From an uncultured Clostridia bacterium (GTDB taxonomy: Bacteria > Bacillota > Clostridia > Christensenellales > QALW01), in NCBI GenBank assembly GCA_900550765.1, contig URTC01000108.1:1-6100 (forward strand): 6,100 nucleotides of DNA, read 5' to 3'. Within the stretch, counting starts at the first letter, position 1; every line of letters starts with the position of its first letter. A program made the translations under genes and the position numbers. Of this stretch, positions 1 to 5,933 are shown piece after piece. The notes under the pieces were generated by a model that was not told where the DNA came from, ran no database searches, and saw nothing but the letters and a program-made list of their open reading frames with translations.

Positions 1-857
1 AATACGGGATTCCCGTAATTCCTTCGGATGTATCACAAATGGAACTCTCCGATATTCAGGCGATTTTGGAGCGCGTGCTGTTTGAATTCCCGCTGCGGGA
101 AATGCGCATCAAAATTCCTACCTGGATCCAGGCTCTGCCGGCAGAGCATCCGCTGATGCAGGAAATCTTCTCCTCTCTTTCCTTTGGCGGAGACGTTATC
201 AAAATGCGGGATTACACTACCCTGCTCTCTGCCTTCGAAAGCAGTGAGAACGTTCGCAGTCTTTCTCTCGACCAGGTTCTATTAGGGGAAGGCGCCGTAT
301 GCTATAACTTAGAGGTAAAACCGGACCTCTTCTACAAAACCTTAGGAGAAGAATGTGGTTGTGAAATCAAGGGAGATTATCATTTAATTGCTTTGATGCG
401 GGATCTGATCCGTGCTAAAAAAGAATATGACCGCATTGCCGAAGCTTTGGAGCAAGTGCGTACTACCGGCTATGGCGTAGTTTCTCCCTCCATGGAAGAA
501 ATGACGTTAGAAGAACCTGAGATCGTACGCCGCGGCGGACATTTCGGCGTTAAGCTCAAAGCCAGCGCACCCAGTCTGCACTTGATGCAGGTAAAAATCA
601 ACACGGAAGTAAATCCGATCGTAGGCAGTGAAAAGCAAAGTGAAGATCTGGTAAAATATTTAATGAGCGAGTTTGAAAGCGATCCTACAAGGATTTGGGA
701 AAGCAATATGTTCGGAAAAAGTCTGCATGAGCTGGTAATGGAAGGGTTAGAAACCAAGCTTGCCAATATGCCTCTGGAGGCACAGGCAAAAATGCAGCGT
801 ACGATGGAACGGATCGTAAACGACGGCGGCGGCGGATTGATCTGCATCCTCCTTTAA
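1..857 (+). CDS. spoIVA: Stage IV sporulation protein A (SpoIVA), C-terminal part, 5' end outside window
   Basis: SpoIVA is the ATP-hydrolysing protein that polymerises on the forespore surface, anchored by SpoVM, to form the basement layer of the spore coat. The frame is open from base 3 to the TAA at 855-857. It gives 284 residues and is in frame through the ATG at 39, which is an internal Met, so the true start lies upstream. The known family is about 490 residues long, so roughly 200 N-terminal residues (the ATPase domain with its Walker motifs) are missing here. I recognise the conserved family blocks from memory: EYDRIAEALEQVRTTGYG, EEPEIVRRGGHFGVKLKASA, VGSEKQSEDLVKYLM, IWESNMFGKSLHELV, and the glycine-rich hydrophobic C-terminus GGGGLICILL, which corresponds to the B. 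subtilis GSGGLIAIIL end. The gene is followed immediately by a terminator and is convergent with the surface-protein gene. There are no frameshifts in the visible part. The identification is firm. Confidence 0.96.
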   Translation, partial: YGIPVIPSDVSQMELSDIQAILERVLFEFPLREMRIKIPTWIQALPAEHPLMQEIFSSLSFGGDVIKMRDYTTLLSAFESSENVRSLSLDQVLLGEGAVCYNLEVKPDLFYKTLGEECGCEIKGDYHLIALMRDLIRAKKEYDRIAEALEQVRTTGYGVVSPSMEEMTLEEPEIVRRGGHFGVKLKASAPSLHLMQVKINTEVNPIVGSEKQSEDLVKYLMSEFESDPTRIWESNMFGKSLHELVMEGLETKLANMPLEAQAKMQRTMERIVNDGGGGLICILL

Positions 858-864
858 CCAAAAG

Positions 865-889
865 CACCGGCAACTTTTGCCGGTGTTTT
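865..889 (+). terminator. Intrinsic terminator of spoIVA
   Basis: A perfect 9-bp stem, CACCGGCAA (865-873) with TTGCCGGTG (877-885), has a CTT loop and is followed by TTTT (886-889) and a further T-rich stretch to 900. A-residues 5' of the stem (861-863) can pair with the Ts. It begins 7 bases after the spoIVA stop codon and is a textbook rho-independent terminator. Confidence 0.92.
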
Positions 890-935
890 GTGGTATTTTT
901 GTTCAGTTTCAGCAAAGAAACGGCATTTTTATACG

Positions 936-1081
936 ATGATTCAATATGAATACGGCGAAGCCTTAGTTATTAGATGCAAATATTGTAAAGGGGAGAACAT
1001 CCTAAAGACTAACGCGGCTGCTCAAAAACTCGCTTAAACATCAAATCGTACCGCCAATATAAAAATACCGGTATCTTTTAA
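936..1081 (+). pseudogene. Frame-broken zinc-ribbon-like remnant, possibly a transposase N-terminus
   Basis: Starting at the ATG at 936, a 33-codon frame (stop at 1035-1037) encodes a CxxC-containing segment, RCKYCKGENILKT. From about 1013 a second frame continues with RGCSKTRLNIKSYRQYKN followed by TGIF, ending at TAA 1079-1081. Joined by a single-base frameshift near 1008-1013, the two halves resemble the layout of the zinc-ribbon leader of IS1-like and related transposases: CxxCxSENIxKxG, then a basic linker, then YRCKxCG. The second Cys pair would be degraded to Tyr and Thr. No good ribosome binding site is seen and no downstream transposase domain follows. I infer a dead remnant. It could also be chance similarity in intergenic DNA. 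The rest of the 858-1200 gap shows only the two terminators. Confidence 0.27.
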
Positions 1082-1153
1082 GCCTTGATTTCAGCCAAGA
1101 AATGCACTGAAATGCTTCAAATTTTTCTATTCCGTCTTTCCATTGATTCAAAC

Positions 1154-1190
1154 AAAAAGGCGGAAATGAATCGATCATTTCCACCTTTTT
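1154..1190 (-). terminator. Terminator of the surface-protein gene, possibly bidirectional
   Basis: A 16-bp stem is formed by AAAAAGGCGGAAATGA (1154-1169) and TCATTTCCACCTTTTT (1175-1190). It has one C/A mismatch and a 5-base loop. On the minus strand it begins 10 bases after the TAA of the large gene and its 3' arm ends in a run of Ts. On the plus strand the other arm ends in TTTTTT and a T-rich tail, so it could also stop readthrough from spoIVA. This is expected between convergent genes. Confidence 0.88.
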
Positions 1191-1200
1191 TCTCGTTTAT

Positions 1201-4200
1201 TTATTTTTGGGTTAACTTTTTACGTTTAGTAAAACTAATTCCAAAACTCATGCCGCTGCTGATAAGTAGCAAAATCCCCCACAGCCAAATATTGCTGTTA
1301 TCGCCCGTCTGTGAAGAATCAGCCTTAAGTGCGGCCAATGCCGCCTTAGCATCGCCCAAGATCTGTTTTGCCTCACCGCTGACAAGAGATTTTTCATAGG
1401 CAGAAAGATCGTTATAAGCCGTGTCAGCCGCCCGGATAGCCGCTTCATCCTTTTCAGTAATTCTTTTAGGCAGATTGTTGATTTTATTTTCAATAGTCTC
1501 AACAGCATCCAGAACTTTCCGCGCTTCATCAATCCGATCAATTTCAGCTTGAATCGCGTCCTTTTCTTCATCAGTATAGTTATCTCCATTTTCTTCTAAC
1601 GCTTTAACAAGGTCGGCTTTTGCGTTCTCCAAAGCAGTTTTATCTTCCTTCTTTACAGTATCAGCTGTAATATCCTTAACTTTTTCAATATTTTCAGTTT
1701 TTACAGAATTGGAAACATCATAAATAACAGCAAGGAGATCATCGCATTTATCAATGAATGCCTGCAATTCTGCTTTTTCTTCATCCGAAGCAAGAGCCAT
1801 CTCCGCGTTTACCAGGGTCTCCTTAAAAGCCTCAATATCCGCTTTATTATCGCTTGTTACGTTCTCAGCTGTAATGTCTTTAATTGGGGAAATATCAGGC
1901 GCGACCGTATACCGGATAGATTCTGTTCCGGTAAAGTTTCCTGTACCGGTTACCGTCAGCACGTACACACCGACGTTCGTTGCCGTATTGCCGGAAACGC
2001 TGTAAGTTACAGTCAAATGATCAAGCGTATTTATGGAAAAATCCTGTGTCTGCTCTTCACCGGTATACATCAATGCGTTGCCAAGCGTAAGCTTTACACC
2101 CTTGATATTTTTCGGGGTAATCTCTCCTACCTCACCGCTTACCGTGGCATTAGTCAGCTTATAGTTATCTTTCGCAGCGCCGCTAAGGATGATATCCGCC
2201 GCAATTACCTTCGTAGTGCCTGCATTTTCGTTATCATAAGTATAAGCAGCCGTTGCGCCGACCTCATCATTCGAAACAATACCGTCTAAAGCAATCGATA
2301 AATGATGATCCGCCGGAACTGCATTGGTACCGTCATAAACTTTCGTTACAGTACCGGTCAAAATGGGGGTCAGCTCCTTCTGTGCAATTGTAAAAGTCGT
2401 TTCGGCGCTAAAAGCCTCGTACAAATCATTGACTTCAAACGTAACGGTTAACTTATAACTGCCTGCACAAACAGGCGCCGCCTCACTCGTATATCCCTTT
2501 CCATCGGTAGATTCATAGAGATACCTTACTTTAATATTGCCATGGGTAGCACTTTGTACCACAGGCGCATTTGCAGCGTCGCCATAGGTCCAGCCGGCAA
2601 CGGTCACCGTACCGGATCCCGTACCCTTTTTCACGGTAAGGGTTGCGGTTGCTTCGCCCGAGGCATACAGTCCGGCAGCTTCCGTTGTCAGTTTAATACA
2701 GATTGTACCAGTCTTAGTAACCGTCAATATATTTCCATTCAGTACCCCTGCACCGGTACCGCCTTCTATGATTTCATAGGAGGCCGCTCCGGCATTACCG
2801 TCAATCGTAAACATCTGCGATACATCATAAGAACTGCCGTTATATGTAATTGTTTTATTCGTACCGCTGCTGCTTACAGGAACCTCATCAACCGGCACTG
2901 CACAGAAATATCTCCAAGCAGACTTTTCTGGCAGACTGGTCTCCTGAATGTAATAATTGGGTACGGCTGCCGCTTCGGTTGCTCCCGCCCGTACCATATA
3001 GGCTTTGCCCTCCGCGGGCTTTACCGTAAATGTATCATACAATACCTTTGCATTGAGAGATGTCGCGGTAAGCTTGGCGGTATTCTGAATTGTTGTTACA
3101 CCGTAAACGGCATAACTCAGATCTTCTGTAATCGTCAACGAACTATTGCCGGATAAATGAAGAAAATCGGCATAAACAGAGCGATATGCCCCGTTAATTT
3201 TTACCTCGGTCTCATCGGAAATATTGACGGTGCCATCGGTGATATCATATAATCCGTATATTTTAGAACCGGTTATATCAATGTTAACTTTTGTATTGGC
3301 ACAAATATCAAGTGTGGAATCGAAGCGAAGCGCATACTGGCTGTATGTGGATTCGCAATTAATTTTTATATTTACCTGCGCATTGTCGGTAATTTTTGTA
3401 ATGCCGCCGCTGATAGCATCCTCCTTTGTAAACATATCCACAAACGCATTTTTTTCAATAAGCAATTCTCCGGCATTAATGGCATATTCAAGAATTGCAG
3501 CCGTTTTATTGTTCGCATCACCGCCGTATATCTTCAGTTTTGCCGAATCCGTAATCGTTATTTTTCCATTGTCCGACGAATACAACCCTCTGTCGCCCTC
3601 TGTAATATGCATATCGGTTTGGCCGCTGAGCGTAAGCGAATTGCCTCTGCCGCTGCATATCATATAACCATCGTCATTTTTAAGCCAAAACGTTCCGCCG
3701 GAAATAGATATTCCTATCCCGTAAATGGCATATTCAACCGTATCTATAGTAATGATAGGCATTCCGCTGATAGACACAGCACCTTCTTTGTAATAAATAG
3801 CGTGCATAGTGCAACTGCTGATATGTATATTGATATTTCCAGTAATTTCAAGCATCTCAGATGTTGAATACGTGATACAGGCAATTCCATATTTTACATT
3901 GGAGATATTAAGCTGCCCTTCATCTATACTGGTAATCTTCACGGGCGTTTTATTGGATACATCAACACCGGTATCTGCCGATACAAGATTGTTTACCCCG
4001 GAAAAATACATCGTTATTTTTTCGCTGCCCTGTGCAGTAATCGCTTCATTTTTAGCCGTTTCAATGTAAATATTTTTAAAGGTAACCGCAGCCTGACCAT
4101 TCTTGCTGTCAACCACAATAACCTCGGCCGTCTTTTCTACGCCCTCTTTCATGCTGACGATAACAGGAACAGCCGTCTGAATCGTCAGTTTTCCTTCCGT

Positions 4201-4389
4201 ATAGACATAGTCCGTATTTTCAACGAGCGCATCAGAGCCATTGGCGGGAGCAATGGTAAAATCCCCAACGGTCTTCACGCCCTCTTCCGCAAAAGCTGTT
4301 ATAAAAGAAAAAGATATACAAGTCAATATCAATGCAAGGCAGAGACAAAAGCTCAAAAAATTTCTTGTAATTTTGATTTTCCCGTTCAT
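1201..4389 (-). CDS. Large secreted multidomain surface protein with beta-helix-like, MBG/YDG and helical stalk regions
   Basis: The protein has 1062 residues. Residues 1-34 form a signal peptide (basic start, hydrophobic core about 11-32, likely cleavage AFA|EE). Residues about 40-455 are imperfect short beta repeats rich in motifs such as ITDSAKLKIYGG, ITDNAQVNIKI and ISDETEVKING, typical of right-handed beta-helix or adhesin passenger regions. Residues 456-500 look like the capping segment that often follows (KPAEGKAYMVRAGATEA). About 510-590 is Ig-like, about 592-670 MBG-like, and about 672-760 a YDG domain (KVYDGTN, DNENAG and KDNYKL motifs). Another Ig-like unit follows to about 830. 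Residues 836-1021 are charged alpha-helical repeats. The tail SSQTGD (1025-1030), a hydrophobic span (about 1034-1053) and KRKK resemble a sortase-sorting signal without its proline. The start is fixed by AAGGAGAGG seven bases upstream. The family suggests cell-surface attachment. The ligand is unknown, and no catalytic site is recognised. No sortase gene is present in the window. Confidence 0.9.
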   Translation of the reverse strand: MNGKIKITRNFLSFCLCLALILTCISFSFITAFAEEGVKTVGDFTIAPANGSDALVENTDYVYTEGKLTIQTAVPVIVSMKEGVEKTAEVIVVDSKNGQAAVTFKNIYIETAKNEAITAQGSEKITMYFSGVNNLVSADTGVDVSNKTPVKITSIDEGQLNISNVKYGIACITYSTSEMLEITGNINIHISSCTMHAIYYKEGAVSISGMPIITIDTVEYAIYGIGISISGGTFWLKNDDGYMICSGRGNSLTLSGQTDMHITEGDRGLYSSDNGKITITDSAKLKIYGGDANNKTAAILEYAINAGELLIEKNAFVDMFTKEDAISGGITKITDNAQVNIKINCESTYSQYALRFDSTLDICANTKVNIDITGSKIYGLYDITDGTVNISDETEVKINGAYRSVYADFLHLSGNSSLTITEDLSYAVYGVTTIQNTAKLTATSLNAKVLYDTFTVKPAEGKAYMVRAGATEAAAVPNYYIQETSLPEKSAWRYFCAVPVDEVPVSSSGTNKTITYNGSSYDVSQMFTIDGNAGAASYEIIEGGTGAGVLNGNILTVTKTGTICIKLTTEAAGLYASGEATATLTVKKGTGSGTVTVAGWTYGDAANAPVVQSATHGNIKVRYLYESTDGKGYTSEAAPVCAGSYKLTVTFEVNDLYEAFSAETTFTIAQKELTPILTGTVTKVYDGTNAVPADHHLSIALDGIVSNDEVGATAAYTYDNENAGTTKVIAADIILSGAAKDNYKLTNATVSGEVGEITPKNIKGVKLTLGNALMYTGEEQTQDFSINTLDHLTVTYSVSGNTATNVGVYVLTVTGTGNFTGTESIRYTVAPDISPIKDITAENVTSDNKADIEAFKETLVNAEMALASDEEKAELQAFIDKCDDLLAVIYDVSNSVKTENIEKVKDITADTVKKEDKTALENAKADLVKALEENGDNYTDEEKDAIQAEIDRIDEARKVLDAVETIENKINNLPKRITEKDEAAIRAADTAYNDLSAYEKSLVSGEAKQILGDAKAALAALKADSSQTGDNSNIWLWGILLLISSGMSFGISFTKRKKLTQK

Positions 4390-4396
4390 AAAATGA

Positions 4397-4405
4397 CCTC
4401 TCCTT
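4397..4405 (-). promoter_or_regulatory. Ribosome binding site of the surface-protein gene
   Basis: AAGGAGAGG on the minus strand is a near-perfect Shine-Dalgarno sequence, 7 bases upstream of the ATG at 4389-4387. It settles the start codon and places the signal peptide directly at the N-terminus. Confidence 0.9.
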
Positions 4406-4523
4406 AAAAAATTAAACCCATGCTATCTTTTTATTCAAACAGACCGTTATGTTAAAATAAGAAACGATACGGCCCTGTGAATACGAAGATGCACCATAGA
4501 ATAAAAGCAAATTTCTTTTTTAC

Positions 4524-4603
4524 GCAGGAACACAAAAACCGTCTGCAACCCAAAGGGCGTCTGCAGCTATCCGTTGGCACAAAAGAGAGCACAAGTATCC
4601 TGC
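4524..4603 (-). repeat. Nested inverted and direct repeat element inside the leader
   Basis: The outer arms GCAGGA (4524-4529) and TCCTGC (4598-4603) can pair. Inside them, CTGCA (4543-4547) pairs with TGCAG (4562-4566), enclosing ACCC/GGGC (4548-4551 with 4555-4558, loop AAA) with GTC bulged. The same inner block carries a direct repeat CGTCTGCA at 4540-4547 and 4558-4565, and a CACAA word recurs at 4531, 4578 and 4590. The symmetry means it folds on either strand. It could be the core of a regulatory RNA, or a dispersed palindromic (REP/MITE-like) element inserted in the leader. The window has only one copy, so I cannot decide between these. Confidence 0.45.
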
Positions 4604-4631
4604 CGATAGATAAATAACCTATCCTTATACT

Positions 4632-4637
4632 TGTCAA
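4632..4637 (-). promoter_or_regulatory. Consensus -35-like TTGACA without a good -10
   Basis: A perfect TTGACA lies on the minus strand within the leader, but the hexamers 15-18 bases downstream (TATTTA, TTTATC, TTATCT) are poor matches to TATAAT. It could be a weak second promoter for the surface-protein gene, nearer than the extended -10 promoter, or it may be chance. It also supplies the TTG codon of a spurious open frame. Confidence 0.25.
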
Positions 4638-4667
4638 CCTTTAAATCTGCTCATTAAATTTGTTTAG

Positions 4668-4696
4668 ATTATAACATGGTCTGCGTTATTCCGCAA
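4668..4696 (-). promoter_or_regulatory. Sigma-A-type promoter with extended -10 for the surface-protein gene
   Basis: On the minus strand, TTGCGG (4696-4691) is followed by exactly 17 bases and then a perfect TATAAT (4673-4668). The -10 is preceded by TGT, giving the extended TGnTATAAT form. A perfect -10, the TG extension and ideal spacing compensate for the half-matching -35. It sits downstream of the hairpin at 4757-4787 and reads towards the surface-protein gene 279 bases away. The predicted start point is near 4661. Confidence 0.72.
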
Positions 4697-4756
4697 TGAC
4701 TTTCTCACACTTTAATCCATTTTCCAAAAAAAGACTATACTTTACTATTTATAAAC

Positions 4757-4787
4757 ACAACGGCAGAGGATTCTCCTCCGCCGTTGT
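4757..4787 (-). terminator. Strong hairpin, likely terminator of the glycosidase-like operon
   Basis: ACAACGGC (4757-4764) pairs with GCCGTTGT (4780-4787), and GAGGA (4766-4770) with TCCTC (4774-4778), around a TTC loop with one A/C mismatch. This makes 13 base pairs in all. On the minus strand the tail reads GTTTATAAAT, so the T-tract is weak. It lies between the end of the operon at 4983 and the promoter at 4668-4696, where a terminator is expected. It is nearly symmetric and could act on either strand. Confidence 0.55.
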
Positions 4788-4815
4788 TATAATGGAATAT
4801 AAAATTCGGTATTTA

Positions 4816-4872
4816 TCATGCCTTCAATGCCTCTGCACTGCTATTCCTTAGCATATCATTTTCCATAAACAT
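4816..4872 (-). CDS. Possible 18-residue peptide or gene remnant
   Basis: An ATG at 4872-4870 opens the frame MFMENDMLRNSSAEALKA, ending in TGA at 4818-4816. It is preceded by AGCAGGAAA, a weak ribosome binding site, and followed 29 bases later by the hairpin at 4757-4787. The composition is protein-like, but the length is too short to judge and a second overlapping mini-frame (MEGVESKQENVYGK) exists just upstream. It may be the tail of a decayed gene or simply chance. No function is proposed. Confidence 0.12.
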   Translation of the reverse strand: MFMENDMLRNSSAEALKA

Positions 4873-4943
4873 TTTCCTGCTTGCTTTCAACACCTTCCAT
4901 ACAGTTTCTTCTTATTAAAAACTTTTTTTACTGCAAATTCACC

Positions 4944-4974
4944 GGCCAAGGGAGTCTCGCTCCCCTTGAAAGCC
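4944..4974 (-). other. Hairpin just below the glycosidase-like gene, no T-tract
   Basis: CAAGGGAG (4947-4954) pairs with CTCCCCTTG (4960-4968, one bulged C) around the TCTCG loop. A further GGC/GCC pairing (4944-4946 with 4972-4974) lies outside an internal loop. It sits 8 bases after the TAG of the gene at 4983. On the minus strand it is followed by GGTGAATTTGCAG and not by Ts, so it is a poor intrinsic terminator. It may stabilise the mRNA 3' end or be a repetitive palindromic unit. The rest of 4790-4943 is A/T-rich with no convincing gene. Confidence 0.45.
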
Positions 4975-4982
4975 AAAGAGAC

Positions 4983-5933
4983 CTACTTATCCCAATGTTC
5001 ATGTTTCGCCGCACCAAAACGCTGTGCAATATGCATAATCCCGTATTGAGCCGTCTCTACCGTAGCCATATCACTTACGGCCATAATCCCTTTAAATCTT
5101 TCATTGCCCCTAAAATTCCGGTCAGCATACCAAAATACGTCATTTGCGGTTTGCCGGATGCCATGTACAGTCACCTCAGGAATAAAATCATAACCGCTGC
5201 GGCACAGCTCTTCAAATAGCTTTTGTTCGCTGCTGATGCTCCGAATTCCTATAGGATCCTCCGGATACAGGCGGGAAGAATATTCCACCGAGAGCAATAC
5301 TTCCGGCGAAAGCTTAGCTAAAAATGCTTTGGGATACCGCTGATAATACTCGCTGCTGATCCATGGGCGCACACCGTGCGCCGATAAGGTATCCCACATT
5401 TGATACATCTCCCGCCAAAAAATATTGACGTTACGGATGATGCAATGTCCGTAATATTTTTGCGCATCAGCGTATTCATCTCCCATTCCCAGATGAAAAT
5501 AGGGCGGATTGTCAAACAGTTCACAAACCTCATCGATGATCTCTTTCACAACGCGTTCATACAAAAGACTTCCCACCGTTTGATGGTATTCCCCCAGCCA
5601 AGCGTCATGTGCAGCGGAAAAATCCAGTTTAGGCAGTACGCAGAAACCTTTCGCACGCAGGCGGCCGATTTCTTCCGCCAGCTTCTGCTTGCTCCAGCTT
5701 CCTTTTACCGCAAGTTCCGGATGAGACTCCAAGCAAACCCCTTCCGCAATATCAATAAGCAGCGTGTCTATGCCCTGCGAAGGTAAAAACGCAAGAATTT
5801 CATGCCAAGCCTTTTCATCGAAATATAAAAAATCCCGAAAGATCTGATCCTCATCCTTTCCGCAAAAGGCGGAATACCGGTCGTGCCACTCATTGTAGCC
5901 TAAATGCAGCAGCATTGCCCACATCGGTTTCAT
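4983..5933 (-). CDS. Uncharacterised TIM-barrel protein with GH20-like active-site motif, putative cytoplasmic glycosidase
   Basis: The protein has 316 residues, with no signal peptide or membrane span, so it is probably cytoplasmic. The sequence reads like successive strands of a TIM barrel: MWAMLLHLG (4-12), TLLIDIAEGV (57-66), VLPKLDFSAAHDAW (99-112), YFHLGMGDEY (145-154) and RPWISSEYY (189-197). The segment H147-L-G-M-G-D152-E153 resembles the HxGGDE acid/base signature of GH20 hexosaminidases, with one inserted residue. From memory, related clostridial proteins are usually annotated as hypothetical or glycosidase-like. The substrate is unknown, and the activity is inferred. The start is chosen for the GGAGGT ribosome binding site six bases upstream and because it overlaps the stop of the upstream gene (ATGA). 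It is shorter than full GH20 enzymes, so it may be a divergent or specialised member. It is the last gene of its operon. Confidence 0.8.
   Translation of the reverse strand: MKPMWAMLLHLGYNEWHDRYSAFCGKDEDQIFRDFLYFDEKAWHEILAFLPSQGIDTLLIDIAEGVCLESHPELAVKGSWSKQKLAEEIGRLRAKGFCVLPKLDFSAAHDAWLGEYHQTVGSLLYERVVKEIIDEVCELFDNPPYFHLGMGDEYADAQKYYGHCIIRNVNIFWREMYQMWDTLSAHGVRPWISSEYYQRYPKAFLAKLSPEVLLSVEYSSRLYPEDPIGIRSISSEQKLFEELCRSGYDFIPEVTVHGIRQTANDVFWYADRNFRGNERFKGIMAVSDMATVETAQYGIMHIAQRFGAAKHEHWDK

Larger units (their letters stand above)
4390..4661 (-). ncRNA. Long, possibly structured 5' leader of the surface-protein mRNA
   Basis: If transcription starts about 7 bases below the extended -10 box, the mRNA has an untranslated leader of about 270 nt. 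On the minus strand, in order, it contains four elements: a GATAG/CTATC hairpin (4605-4623); the 80-nt folded element described separately (4524-4603); a T/A-rich linker; and a GGCCGT/ACGGTC pairing (about 4442-4474, one G-U) with a loop of about 20 nt, upstream of the Shine-Dalgarno. No convincing coding frame fills it. A 61-codon TTG-start frame crosses it but has no ribosome binding site and overlaps the folded element. I compared it by eye with GEMM-I/II, SAM, preQ1, guanidine, THF, ZTP and fluoride riboswitch consensus cores and saw no match. The role is unknown. It may be cis-regulation of surface-protein expression. Confidence 0.4.

Noticed and set aside
470..847. 125-codon minus-strand frame inside spoIVA
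   Set aside because: It is antisense to a clearly conserved coding sequence and has no family features.
1065..1074. 10-bp palindrome ATACCGGTAT
   Set aside because: It is short, perfectly self-complementary with no loop, and next to no promoter. It is probably chance in an intergenic gap.
2542..3156. 204-codon plus-strand frame
   Set aside because: It lies wholly inside the surface-protein gene on the opposite strand. The Cys/Arg-rich, low-complexity translation shows it is an antisense shadow.
4318..4329. Lipobox-like ILTC (residues 21-24) in the signal peptide of the large protein
   Set aside because: Thr at position -1 does not fit the lipobox rule (Gly/Ala/Ser), and a better signal peptidase I site (AFA|EE) lies ten residues later.
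4452..4637. 61-codon minus-strand frame starting with TTG over the leader
   Set aside because: It has no ribosome binding site, its start codon is the TTGACA motif, and it runs through the palindromic element. Its Cys/Arg-rich composition is typical of translated repeats.
4390..4661. Known riboswitch (c-di-GMP, SAM, preQ1, guanidine, THF, ZTP, fluoride) in the leader
   Set aside because: None of the conserved core motifs I know could be found on the minus strand. Only a covariance-model search would settle it.
4881..5219. 112-codon plus-strand frame
   Set aside because: It crosses the hairpin at 4944-4974 and then runs antisense to the TIM-barrel gene, with no ribosome binding site.
5400..5786. 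128-codon plus-strand frame
   Set aside because: It is antisense to the TIM-barrel gene and has no independent support.
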